This document shows, one piece after another, positions 33,636-41,374 of a DNA stretch of 64,000 bases. The notes beneath the pieces are model-generated. The model searched no databases, had not been told where the DNA came from, and saw nothing but the letters and a program-made list of their open reading frames with translations. The stretch lies in the NCBI RefSeq assembly GCF_047425865.1, contig NZ_CP179735.1. The stretch is one strand, 5' to 3'. Both the position numbers and the translations under genes were made by a program. The stretch comes from Macrococcoides equi. GTDB taxonomy: Bacteria > Bacillota > Bacilli > Staphylococcales > Staphylococcaceae. Within the stretch, counting starts at the first letter, position 1. Each line of letters begins with the position of its first letter.

Positions 33636-34800
33636 AGTCATCCTCTATTGATGTTTCTAGCTTTTCTTGAATATTTCGAGTATCTATTTCTTCAATTTCT
33701 TTATCCAATTTCTTTTCTTCAAGTAATAATTTCTTAGTATTTACTCTAGATTGTACTTCAGCTTCTTCATCCCTTTGTTTTTTTACTTTTTTAGGAACTT
33801 TATCTTCAAATTCAACTCCTGCAATTTTAGTTATTCTTTTGCCATTAAATATACTGAATATTATAATACCAGTGGTTATTGCTCCGTAATTAGGATTACT
33901 AATTGTCGACTTGATACCATCAAAAGTGTTTTTTAATGTTTCGGGATCAATAAAACAAATTAACTCAATATAACCTGGACTTTGAACATCTACTTTAATT
34001 TCATCAATTTTATCATTACATACTTTTTCTACTTCACTTAAAACTTCATGAAATTCTAGCCACAAGTCATTATCAATGCCTTCTTCTCGATTTACCTTTA
34101 TATTTATATGCAACTTGTTATTTTGAATATAAATAGGAGCAATCATATGATTTAGTTGGAATTTGAACTGATCCAAGTTTGCTATAGCTTGATGCATATT
34201 GAGGTGATTTAATATTTCTGCATCTACATTTTTACGTTCAATTGTTGTTATCCATTGTACATCTCTGTATAGTTTGTTTTTGGAAACTTGATATTTTCTT
34301 ACACGTCTTTTATTGTCATAAATATAACTTCTGTTTTCAATTGAATATAAATCCTCATTGGTATATTCTTTAGCTTCACTTATAACATAGCCAATTTTGT
34401 ATTTCCTTGAGCTTTTATAAGGCATCATTATTAAATCATTTACTTTAATACCATGTACGAAATTATAAATTCTACTAGTCTCTATAGTTATACTTCTTTT
34501 ACTAAGAGTATTGTCTTTTATTAATTCGTCTTTTTCGCTTTCTGAAAGATTTTTTTTCGATGCATATTCTTCTATCTTTTTTATCTTCAATTCATTTAGG
34601 CTTGTTAATTCTTTATGCATTTCATCATATGTTTTAAGTTCATTTAACTTTTTAAGATTGATATTAGGATCAACTATTGTGCAATGATTTTCTGCAACAA
34701 ATTCGTTGTACCAATTACCACCATTGGTTCTGATAAACCAATAGTTCATATCATCATTTAGAATATTTATTTTTATGTAATGTCCGTCTTCATTTGTCAT
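33616..34800 (-). CDS. Prophage-remnant protein with a PUA-like N-terminal domain and one membrane helix
   Basis: This 394-residue protein is not one I know by name. Residues ~18-195 read like the PUA-like domain seen at the N-terminus of some Mrr/McrBC-type restriction proteins. They include NYWFIRTNGGNWYNEFVAE, IYNFVHGIKVNDLIMMPY, KIGYVISEA and a closing LYRDVQWITTI. Residues ~200-310 are a separate alpha/beta part. NYGAITTGIIIFSIF is a possible membrane helix near 305-320. The C-terminal ~70 residues are a charged coiled coil. No nuclease motif is visible. GGAG lies eight bases before the ATG. It occupies the integrase-proximal cargo position of a prophage. Confidence 0.7.
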   Translation of the reverse strand: MTNEDGHYIKINILNDDMNYWFIRTNGGNWYNEFVAENHCTIVDPNINLKKLNELKTYDEMHKELTSLNELKIKKIEEYASKKNLSESEKDELIKDNTLSKRSITIETSRIYNFVHGIKVNDLIMMPYKSSRKYKIGYVISEAKEYTNEDLYSIENRSYIYDNKRRVRKYQVSKNKLYRDVQWITTIERKNVDAEILNHLNMHQAIANLDQFKFQLNHMIAPIYIQNNKLHINIKVNREEGIDNDLWLEFHEVLSEVEKVCNDKIDEIKVDVQSPGYIELICFIDPETLKNTFDGIKSTISNPNYGAITTGIIIFSIFNGKRITKIAGVEFEDKVPKKVKKQRDEEAEVQSRVNTKKLLLEEKKLDKEIEEIDTRNIQEKLETSIEDDSRIEDE

Positions 34801-34836
34801 CTATCCATCTCCTTAAAACATACTTAGATAGTATTA

Positions 34837-35346
34837 TTATTGTTCAAAAAACATATTACTGTATGTTTGTATGAATGCTGTTTGTCCTATTAAGACACTG
34901 TAATACTTAGGTATTCTTCCGAATACTATTTCTACTGTTGTTATTCCTGCAGCTTCAATTCCTTTTACTTTATCTAAAGAATACTCTTGGTAAGATACAC
35001 CCGACGTATGTTTGATAAAATAAATTGTTTTGTCTGTTAGAATCAATAGGCCTCTATCACCATTTCTAAAGGATTGTTGTTTTCCTTTTCCTATTCTGAA
35101 TCGTTCAGTAGCTTCGGCAACAACGAGTGCTTTTTCGTCAGGTGCGATTTTCTTAAATATTTTTGCTGCTTTTTTCTTTGTGAATTGTGGATTAATATTA
35201 GGGTTATTGAAATATTCCATCGATAAAGCTTGCTCTTGACTATTTTTTATTTCAGACTTTTCTTTAATTAACTGACGATCTTCATTCCACTTATCTTTTA
35301 TTTCTTGATTTTTACGTTTTTGAATTTCTACTAATTTTTTAAACAT
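34837..35346 (-). CDS. Prophage-remnant protein with bacterial PH-like domain
   Basis: The 169-residue protein has a charged helical N-terminus (about 1-75) and a C-terminal bacterial PH-like (YokE-type) domain. In the domain, ALVVAEATERFRIGKG, RGLLILTDKTIYFIKH and YSLDKVKGIEAAG form the typical beta-strand pattern. Such proteins often lie between integrase and repressor genes in staphylococcal phages. Function unknown. GGGAGGG precedes the ATG, and the frame is intact. Confidence 0.75.
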   Translation of the reverse strand: MFKKLVEIQKRKNQEIKDKWNEDRQLIKEKSEIKNSQEQALSMEYFNNPNINPQFTKKKAAKIFKKIAPDEKALVVAEATERFRIGKGKQQSFRNGDRGLLILTDKTIYFIKHTSGVSYQEYSLDKVKGIEAAGITTVEIVFGRIPKYYSVLIGQTAFIQTYSNMFFEQ

Positions 35347-35384
35347 TAAATCCCTCCCTTATTAAATTTTTTATGATAAAGGCA

Positions 35385-35878
35385 TTAAGCCGAATATCCA
35401 TTCTTGATAGTCGAAGGTTCAAATGTGATTGTGTAACCTCTGTACTTCACATAACTCCCAAAGCGTGACTTATAATCTTCGATTGCTTTATTAAAATAAC
35501 TATGATCAATTTTAAGCAAAGACACATATCATATATATCTCCCCAATGACCATGTTCATAGCAATGAATTAACTTTTCTAAAGGCAATATTAATTTATGG
35601 CCAAAACGACGAGCTCTTAACTCTTGTCTCGCTACATTGACATTATAAGGTTTATTATAATACCCAAGAAGGTTACCATGAGACTTTTCATGATGACCAA
35701 TCTATTCAGCAAGATGTACGTTTTGTAAATGGTAATTTAATTTATCTGATAATGTTATTAAACCAAAAGGATATTCATTATCCCTTTCATAAAGTTCACC
35801 GAATTTGCCTGGCATTTCTTTATCATAGACCAATACTAAATTCGGATATGGTGCAAGTAATTGCTCTTTAAGTTGCAT
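35385..35878 (-). pseudogene. Broken ImmA/IrrE-family metallopeptidase
   Basis: Translating the minus strand from ATG 35878 gives MQLKEQLLAPYPNLVLVYDK and continues in frame to HLAE, where a TAG stop replaces a codon just before IGHHEKSHGN, the zinc-binding HExxH motif. After GHWGDIYD a frameshift moves the rest (DHSYFNKAIEDYKSRFGSY) into another frame. At least two lesions are visible, so no active product is expected. In phages ImmA-type proteases cleave the CI-like repressor during induction. Confidence 0.85.
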
Positions 35879-35891
35879 TGATCACACCACC

Positions 35892-36223
35892 TTACTTATT
35901 TCTGTTTTCACGCAATGCTTTTTTCATTTCAATATATGCAAGAATTTCTTCCATTTCTTCATATGTTACATCATTATCGATATGTGCCGCGATTGTTTCT
36001 ACTATATAACTGGGTTCTTCAAATCACAAAAGGTATTCAGTAGTGATCTCTAAAGGTTTTGCAAATTCTTCAACACGATTTAATGGGAATTATATAGTCT
36101 TATTTAAATATCGCGAAGTGCAGATTTTGCTATGCCTACACGACGAGCAAGTTCAGAAGCTAATATGTCCTTTCTTTTTATTTCTTCTGCTATGACCTCA
36201 ATAATTTGATCGTTATTTCTCAT
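35892..36223 (-). pseudogene. Broken XRE-type phage repressor
   Basis: From ATG 36223 the minus strand gives MRNNDQIIEVIAEEIKRKD followed by ASELARRVGIAKSALRDI, a helix-turn-helix, then a TAA stop. The remaining C-terminal part (INRVEEFAKPLEITTEYLL, then AHIDNDVTYEEMEEILAYIE) continues in another frame with a further stop. It is a decayed CI-like repressor, adjacent to the broken ImmA gene as in intact lysogeny modules. Confidence 0.8.
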
Positions 36224-36668
36224 GGATTTTCATCCTTTACAATTATTAATTGAATATATTGATATATTATCACCGTGCTCAAATGATTACCATAAAAACA
36301 AAAAATATAAAAAAAAGAGTAATATTTATATTTTTTGTTAACGTTCGAGAACAAAGACAATCAAATTACGTTGAGTAATTTGATAATAAACCCTAATCAA
36401 TTGTAAGGCGTAAGAATTACCTCTCGATTGATACAGAATGAAATAGTATATGAGAGGGATTGGAAAATAAAAACCCCTTAGTCTAAAAAGAGAAGTGTTC
36501 TGATGGAGATCTTCTTTACTAACTATATAGTTAATAATAGGAGATTTAATTTAAAATTATCTTTATTACTATGAGAGTAATTACGATATATTTGTGAAAT
36601 GATTAACGAAGTATCCCGTATTTATGATAAAATATTTATAGAAAAGATATGAACGGGGAGGTCATCAT
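36224..36668. other. Non-coding right edge of the prophage remnant
   Basis: No gene is seen in this A/T-rich stretch. GTTCGAGAAC (36343-36352) is a palindrome that could be a repressor operator. No copy of the tRNA-Ser(GCT) 3' end was found here, so attR cannot be placed. The last bases hold the ribosome site for the next gene. Confidence 0.5.
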
Positions 36669-37589
36669 ATGAAAATTGCGATCGCAGGCTCTGGTGCAAT
36701 GGGAGGACGTATTGGTCTATATTTAACTGAAAGTGGTCAGGATGTTATTTTACTTGATAAATGGCAGGAACATGTTGATGCCATGATTAAGAATGGTGTT
36801 TCAGTACATTCTTATGGTGAAGTGGAGCATTATAAAGTTAATGCAAAGCATATGGGTGATTTTAAGGAAACTGTGGATTTAGTTATTTTACTGACAAAAG
36901 CAATGCATGCCGAAGAAACGATTGATCAATTGATTTCGCAAGGTGTTATTGCGGGTAATACTAAAGTGTTGTCTGTAATGAATGGATTAGGTCATGGGGA
37001 TATGTTACTTAAGAAATTAGATGAGCAACAGGTGATTCTTGCAGTAACGATGTGGTCTGCTGGATTAAAAGGGCCAGGTGAACTCATTTTAGAAGGAACA
37101 GGCAATGTTGAATTTGGTTATCCTGATGGTCATGTGGATGATTTTATTGAAGAACTTAAAGTTATATTTGATGATGCGAAACTAAATGGATTGATCAGTA
37201 ATGATATCGTCACATCAATCTGGAATAAGGCTTTAGTAAATTGTTGTTTCAACACTTACTGTTCAGTAACAGATAAACGAATTGGTGAGTTCGGTGCATA
37301 TGAGAAGTCAGATGAAATGCTAATTCCATTATTGAAAGAAATTATTGCAGTGGGTGCTACAAAGGGTGCGAAGTTAGACTTAGATGCAACGCTTGATAAA
37401 TTTCATAAAATGTACTCACCGGAAGTGGTAGGATTGCATTATCCTTCAATGACTCAGGATATTCATAACGGACGCAAGACGGAAGTTGATTTCTTAACTG
37501 GTGCTGTGAGTCGATTTGGAGATGAAGCAGGAATCGATACGCCATATTGTGATATACTCACGCATCTTGTTCATCAAATTGAAAAATAG
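36669..37589 (+). CDS. 2-dehydropantoate 2-reductase (PanE/ApbA family)
   Basis: The 306-residue NADPH-dependent reductase begins KIAIAGSGAMGGRIGLYL (nucleotide-binding motif). IWNKALVNCCFNTYCSVTDK holds the catalytic lysine region, and PSMTQDIHNGRKTEVDFLTG the C-terminal signature. PanE makes pantoate for coenzyme A; the family also includes other ketoacid reductases, so the role is probable rather than proven. GGGGAGG lies upstream. It sits alone between the prophage remnant and a tandem repeat array. Confidence 0.85.
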   Translation: MKIAIAGSGAMGGRIGLYLTESGQDVILLDKWQEHVDAMIKNGVSVHSYGEVEHYKVNAKHMGDFKETVDLVILLTKAMHAEETIDQLISQGVIAGNTKVLSVMNGLGHGDMLLKKLDEQQVILAVTMWSAGLKGPGELILEGTGNVEFGYPDGHVDDFIEELKVIFDDAKLNGLISNDIVTSIWNKALVNCCFNTYCSVTDKRIGEFGAYEKSDEMLIPLLKEIIAVGATKGAKLDLDATLDKFHKMYSPEVVGLHYPSMTQDIHNGRKTEVDFLTGAVSRFGDEAGIDTPYCDILTHLVHQIEK

Positions 37590-37604
37590 TTGAATTGATT
37601 GTTT

Positions 37605-37635
37605 AAGCCGGACATATTGATTTCTGTCTGGTTTT
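37605..37635 (+). terminator. Terminator after the PanE-like gene
   Basis: The stem CCGGACA/TGTCTGG has one G-U pair and is followed by TTTTTTT. Confidence 0.7.
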
Positions 37636-37638
37636 TTT

Positions 37639-37851
37639 GGTTGCGATAAACGGTAAATATCGCAACCAACTAGGGGCGAACAGTTTAAAAAGTGGAGATG
37701 GTTGCGATAAACAGTAAATATCGCAACCAACTAGGGTAGAATAGTTTAAAAGGTGGAGATGGTTGCGATAAACGGTAAATATCGCAACCAACTAGGGTAG
37801 AACAGTTTAAAAGGTGGAGATGGTTGCGATAAACAAGAATTATCGCAACCA
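37639..37851. repeat. Tandem array of four 61-bp units
   Basis: Units begin at 37639, 37700, 37761 and 37822, exactly 61 bases apart; the last is cut after its hairpin. Each opens with a hairpin GGTTGCGATA...TATCGCAACC, followed in complete units by a spacer with AACTAGGG and GTTTAAAA(A/G)GTGGAGAT. A solitary copy of the hairpin lies at 50845. The core CGATAAAC...TATCG also appears in the 62-bp array at 6963. Small minus-strand ORFs across it are artefacts. Confidence 0.95.
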
Positions 37852-37951
37852 TAACACCATAAAACTCCTCAATAAATAAACAAAAACATTCCTTTTATAC
37901 AACAATCGGATGCAATCAACCTTTAAAGAACAAATTTACACTTTTTTAATG

Positions 37952-37980
37952 TTGCGTTCACAAAATTAAAATGATATATT
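37952..37980 (+). promoter_or_regulatory. Promoter of the tRNA cluster
   Basis: TTGCGT (37952) and TATATT (37975) have a 17-base spacer and lie about 38 bases before the first tRNA. Confidence 0.6.
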
Positions 37981-38018
37981 TTAAAAGTACTCTTTTTGAG
38001 AGAGAAAAATATTATTAT

Positions 38019-38092
<74 letters not shown>

Positions 38093-38100
38093 TTACAAGT

Positions 38101-38176
38101 GGTCCCGTGGTGTAGCGGTTAACATGCCTGCCTGTCACGCAGGAGATCGCGGGTTCGATTCCCGTCGGGACCGCCA
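38101..38176 (+). tRNA. tRNA-Asp(GTC)
   Basis: Acceptor GGTCCCG/CGGGACC, anticodon loop CTGTCAC, T-arm GGTTCGATTCC and encoded CCA. Confidence 0.95.
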
Positions 38177-38180
38177 TTTT

Positions 38181-38253
38181 GGCTCAGTAGCTCAGTCGGT
38201 AGAGCAAAGGATTGAAAATCCTTGTGTCGGCGGTTCGATTCCGTCCTGAGCCA
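38181..38253 (+). tRNA. tRNA-Phe(GAA)
   Basis: Acceptor GGCTCAG/CTGAGCC, anticodon loop TTGAAAA, T-arm GGTTCGATTCC; no CCA is encoded. Confidence 0.95.
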
Positions 38254-38272
38254 TCTTTTTTAAAATAAGTTT

Positions 38273-38349
38273 GGCGATTGTGGCGAAGTGGTTAACGCAT
38301 CGGATTGTGGTTCCGACACTCGTGGGTTCGATTCCCATCAGTCGCCCCA
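38273..38349 (+). tRNA. tRNA-His(GTG)
   Basis: The extra 5' G pairs with C73 as in histidine tRNAs. Anticodon loop TTGTGGT; CCA is encoded. Confidence 0.95.
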
Positions 38350-38357
38350 TTTGTTAA

Positions 38358-38431
38358 GCGGGTGTAGTTTAGTGGTAAAACCTCAGCCTTCCAAGCTGAT
38401 GTTGTCGGTTCGATTCCGATCACCCGCTCCA
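38358..38431 (+). tRNA. tRNA-Gly(TCC)
   Basis: Acceptor GCGGGTG/CACCCGC, anticodon loop CTTCCAA, and encoded CCA. Confidence 0.95.
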
Positions 38432-38435
38432 TTAT

Positions 38436-38510
38436 TCCACAGTAGCTCAGTGGTAGAGCTATCGGCTGTTAACCGATCGGTCGTAGGTTCGAGTCCTACC
38501 TGTGGAGCCA
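38436..38510 (+). tRNA. tRNA-Asn(GTT), second copy
   Basis: The same 75 bases as the tRNA at 31906, with anticodon loop CTGTTAA and encoded CCA. Confidence 0.95.
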
Positions 38511-38515
38511 TTTTT

Positions 38516-38587
38516 GGCCCCTTGGTCAAGCGGTTAAGACACCGCCCTTTCACGGCGGTAACACGGGTTCGAATCCCGTAGGGGTCA
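38516..38587 (+). tRNA. tRNA-Glu(TTC)
   Basis: Acceptor GGCCCCT/AGGGGTC, anticodon loop CTTTCAC; no CCA is encoded. Confidence 0.95.
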
Positions 38588-38590
38588 TAC

Positions 38591-38618
38591 AATCAGAAGT
38601 GAAATATCGCTTCTGATT
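38591..38618 (+). terminator. Terminator after tRNA-Glu
   Basis: The stem AATCAGAAG/CTTCTGATT is followed by TTTTTT. The next tRNA-Ser may depend on read-through or its own promoter. Confidence 0.75.
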
Positions 38619-38635
38619 TTTTTATGTTAATTTAT

Positions 38636-38724
38636 GGATCGTTGTCCGAGCTGGCCGAAGGAGCACGCCTGGAAAGTGTGTAAACGTTACAAGCGTTTCG
38701 AGGGTTCGAATCCCTCACGATCCG
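38636..38724 (+). tRNA. tRNA-Ser(GGA)
   Basis: Acceptor GGATCGT/ACGATCC with a long variable arm and anticodon loop CTGGAAA; no CCA is encoded. Confidence 0.95.
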
Positions 38725-38730
38725 TACCAA

Positions 38731-38779
38731 AAAAGCCCTGAATTAGTCGTTTATTTTATATGACTAATTCAGGGCTTTT
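38731..38779. terminator. Terminator between tRNA-Ser(GGA) and the Ltp-like gene
   Basis: A perfect 18-bp stem, AAAAGCCCTGAATTAGTC with its complement, lies just beyond the minus-strand lipoprotein stop. Confidence 0.92.
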
Positions 38780-38783
38780 ATAT

Positions 38784-39233
38784 TTATTTTAATTGATCAA
38801 CAGCATATGTTGCTTCGTCTTCAGTAAATGCATCAAATTTAGAAGTAAGTTGTTTCTTAATCTCATCTTTATTCATTTTTTGCTGTTTATAATATTGTTC
38901 TGCTTTATTAGCAGCGTTCTTTTTAAAATCTGCTTTTAAATTGTCGACTGCCCATTTGGCATCATCAGCACTAAATTTATCTGTTTTTGATGTTAATTTA
39001 TTGTATATACCTTTCTTACTCATAAACATAGAATTAGAATATGTTTTTGCTTTGTTTAATGCATGTTCTGCTTCAACAGTAGGAGCTTTAACTTTTTTAG
39101 CACTTTCCTGTACTTTTTTCGCAGATTCTTTCACTGATTTTTCCGTATCTTTTGCTGCATCTTCAGTATTCCCGCATGCACCTAATAATACAGCAGATGC
39201 TAAAATCGTACCGCTTAAAAACTTATAATTCAT
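38784..39233 (-). CDS. Ltp-family cell-surface lipoprotein (superinfection-exclusion type)
   Basis: The 149-residue lipoprotein has a signal ending LLGAC, a charged alanine/lysine linker (about 25-50) and two copies of the Ltp repeat. Repeat one is ALNKAKTYSNSMFMSKKGIY, then NKLTS...FSADDAKWAVDNL. Repeat two is the shorter EQYYKQQKMNKDEIKKQLTS, then FTEDEATYAVDQL. In Streptococcus phage TP-J34, Ltp blocks DNA injection by other phages; other Ltp proteins are plain surface proteins. It lies beside a tRNA cluster, which is a common spot for acquired genes, but no integrase is next to it. Confidence 0.82.
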   Translation of the reverse strand: MNYKFLSGTILASAVLLGACGNTEDAAKDTEKSVKESAKKVQESAKKVKAPTVEAEHALNKAKTYSNSMFMSKKGIYNKLTSKTDKFSADDAKWAVDNLKADFKKNAANKAEQYYKQQKMNKDEIKKQLTSKFDAFTEDEATYAVDQLK

Positions 39234-39529
39234 TTTAATATCCCCTTTAAAAATGATTTGATTTTAAAACTATATTAATCCCCTTTTCCTATATATTGTT
39301 TTTCCCAAAAAGATAATGTAAAAACATTTTTGTGTTAAAAGTGAGTTTATTTACTTAACTTTACTTAATACAATAAAAATTATGTTATTTTCACTGTTAG
39401 TCTCTAGAAAATTTTTATTGCTATCTATTTTTTGATGTTAAAAGCATGTATAATGTGTATTATGCTAACACTATATTTTAAAAAAATATATATTTAGAAA
39501 AATTTAAATTGAGACATCAGGTGACGATT

Positions 39530-39997
39530 ATGAAAGAGAAAACTTCCACACGTAAAGTGTTATCCGAGATTAACTATCCGGTACGCTATAAACGTTTTTC
39601 AAAAATATTTAAACGCATAAAAAAATCAGAGCGTCGTTTTTTTATTAAATTATTAAAAGTAATTTGTAAGGATATCAACAATAAAGAACTTATAGAATTT
39701 GCAACGTACAGCCATATTAACCTAAATCAGCATGGTTTATTTATCCTTTTGCAGGATCGTATTGTGATGGTACATAGCAAGTTTAAGTCTAAGCGTATTT
39801 ATTATGAAGTGATAGATTATGCGAATTTAGTTGATATTGATTTTGAACCTAACACTGAAGGAGAATTTGGTGACGTCTTCTTTAAATATAAACGTAAGAA
39901 GTTAAGTGAAAAATCGGTAACGGTACGTATGATTAAGAGTGATGACTTGCCTGGAATTGTTGAATTTATTAGAATTAAAATGTCCGAAACATTTTAA
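39530..39997 (+). CDS. Hypothetical PH-like domain protein
   Basis: The ~155-residue protein has a very basic N-terminal helix (YKRFSKIFKRIKKSERRFF), then a part that reads like a bacterial PH domain. There, HINLNQHGLFILLQDRIVMV, YYEVIDYANLVDIDFE and a C-terminal helix near DLPGIVEFIRIK are visible. No specific family is recognised. The ATG at 39530 has AGGTGA five bases upstream. It precedes the next small gene by 14 bases, so the two probably form one transcript. Confidence 0.6.
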   Translation: MKEKTSTRKVLSEINYPVRYKRFSKIFKRIKKSERRFFIKLLKVICKDINNKELIEFATYSHINLNQHGLFILLQDRIVMVHSKFKSKRIYYEVIDYANLVDIDFEPNTEGEFGDVFFKYKRKKLSEKSVTVRMIKSDDLPGIVEFIRIKMSETF

Positions 39998-40011
39998 AGG
40001 AGGATTTTATA

Positions 40012-40275
40012 ATGGCTAATATCGACAAATTAGTATCTTATGCTGAATTAAAACTAGGTCAATTTGGTGCAGACTACCGTGAAAATCATGAACAGGATAA
40101 AGTTCAGGAGATTCAACCGGGTAGCTATGTAGCAAATGGTTCTATTATAGAAGTAAATTATGATGCTAAAAGCTATGCAATTGATTTAAATCAGGCGGGT
40201 GTCGGAGAAGTTACAGAAGAAGACACAGTAGTGGTTATTGAACGCTTAAAAGAATTTTTTAATCATGCACTATAA
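40012..40275 (+). CDS. Hypothetical 87-residue protein
   Basis: This small acidic protein begins MANIDKLVSYAELKLGQFGA and ends VVVIERLKEFFNHAL. It has no signal, membrane segment or motif I recognise. A strong AAAGGAGG ribosome site suggests good expression. It follows a PH-like protein by 14 bases and ends at a perfect terminator. Confidence 0.7.
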   Translation: MANIDKLVSYAELKLGQFGADYRENHEQDKVQEIQPGSYVANGSIIEVNYDAKSYAIDLNQAGVGEVTEEDTVVVIERLKEFFNHAL

Positions 40276-40280
40276 AAGAG

Positions 40281-40308
40281 AACGCGTGAGACTTGAGTCT
40301 CACGCGTT
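40281..40308. terminator. Bidirectional terminator before menA
   Basis: A perfect 13-bp stem AACGCGTGAGACT/AGTCTCACGCGTT is followed by TTT and abuts the menA stop. Confidence 0.92.
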
Positions 40309-40309
40309 T

Positions 40310-41230
40310 TTATATTGCGGTAAGTGCTGCTAAGTATAATCCTAAAGCAAATAAGAATCCAAATACCGTATTAAATTGTCCGGTTACCTTCATAGCAGGC
40401 ATTAGCTCGATCGGTGTATCTCCTTTAAAGAAACGATTGACTGCTTTAATAGGGAGATTAAAGCTAAATAGTATTAATAGTAAGAAAAGTGAGCCATATG
40501 GTTTGTAGAAGACGACATAAAGTACAGTTAAGAAACTCACTAAATATAATATTGCCATTGTAATAATCGCAAATGTTTTACCGACGAGAATAACATATGT
40601 TTTTCTGCCGCTTACCTTATCCTTCACTCGGTCACGTATATTATTTGCCATATTGATCATACCGATATTAATCGATACCGGAATTGACATGATGGCTGGG
40701 TACGATTCTAGATGACCGACTTGTATATAGAATGTAATCATAATGATGACAAATCCCATAAAGAAACCGGCAAATATTTCACCAAATGGTGTCCATGAGA
40801 TAGGGAAAGGACCACCAGTATACAGGTATCCTACTGCCATACATACAATACCGACAAGTAAAATAAGCCATGAAGATTGTGAGCAGATGTAAATTCCTAG
40901 AATCGCTGCGATGATATAGAATGCTATCGCTAAGTTATAGACTGCTTTAGGATGCATGCCATTACGTACAATCGCACCGCCGATACCCACAGATGTGTGA
41001 TCGTCTAAGCCACGCTTGTAATCAAAGTATTCGTTAAACATATTTGTAGCTGCTTGTATTAATAGACAGGCTAGCAGCATCATCAATAATAAATCGATGC
41101 GAATATCAGTAAAATATTTTGCACACGCTGTTCCGACTAAAACAGGTACAAAACTTGCGGTTAAAGTATGTGGTCGCATAAGATGATAGTATTTTGCTAT
41201 ACCGGAGTGTTGTTTAAGATGTTCAGACAT
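40310..41230 (-). CDS. menA: 1,4-dihydroxy-2-naphthoate polyprenyltransferase
   Basis: The 306-residue UbiA-family enzyme joins the prenyl chain to dihydroxynaphthoate, giving demethylmenaquinone in the membrane. The first Asp-rich motif NMFNEYFDYKRGLDD and the second, MANNIRDRVKDKVSGRKT, are intact among about eight membrane helices. The start at 41230 has GAGG seven bases upstream; longer readings add an unlikely N-terminus. It is divergent from the menF operon. Confidence 0.93.
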   Translation of the reverse strand: MSEHLKQHSGIAKYYHLMRPHTLTASFVPVLVGTACAKYFTDIRIDLLLMMLLACLLIQAATNMFNEYFDYKRGLDDHTSVGIGGAIVRNGMHPKAVYNLAIAFYIIAAILGIYICSQSSWLILLVGIVCMAVGYLYTGGPFPISWTPFGEIFAGFFMGFVIIMITFYIQVGHLESYPAIMSIPVSINIGMINMANNIRDRVKDKVSGRKTYVILVGKTFAIITMAILYLVSFLTVLYVVFYKPYGSLFLLLILFSFNLPIKAVNRFFKGDTPIELMPAMKVTGQFNTVFGFLFALGLYLAALTAI

Positions 41231-41374
41231 ATTCATACCTCGTTTTATTCTTAATGTATAAATTTTATATTTTATAATGCCTATCGTCAACAAATCTAAC
41301 ATAATTTATCCACTTATGAATGAATAATGTTAAAATAATAAGTATATTATTTTGAAGCGAAAGAAGTGTAGAAT

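Noticed and set aside
36240..36668. Search for an attR copy of the tRNA-Ser(GCT) 3' end
   Set aside because: Only a chance GATGGAGAT similarity near 36502 was found, too short to call an attachment site.
37494..37791. Short minus-strand ORFs over the 61-bp array
   Set aside because: They are translations of the repeat units with no conserved protein feature.
37639..37851. Second tandem array as CRISPR
   Set aside because: The spacer part is as conserved as the hairpin, so it is a simple tandem repeat.
38288..38592. ORFs of 69-97 residues across the tRNA cluster
   Set aside because: They run through complete tRNA genes on both strands and are well-known spurious translations of tRNA sequence.
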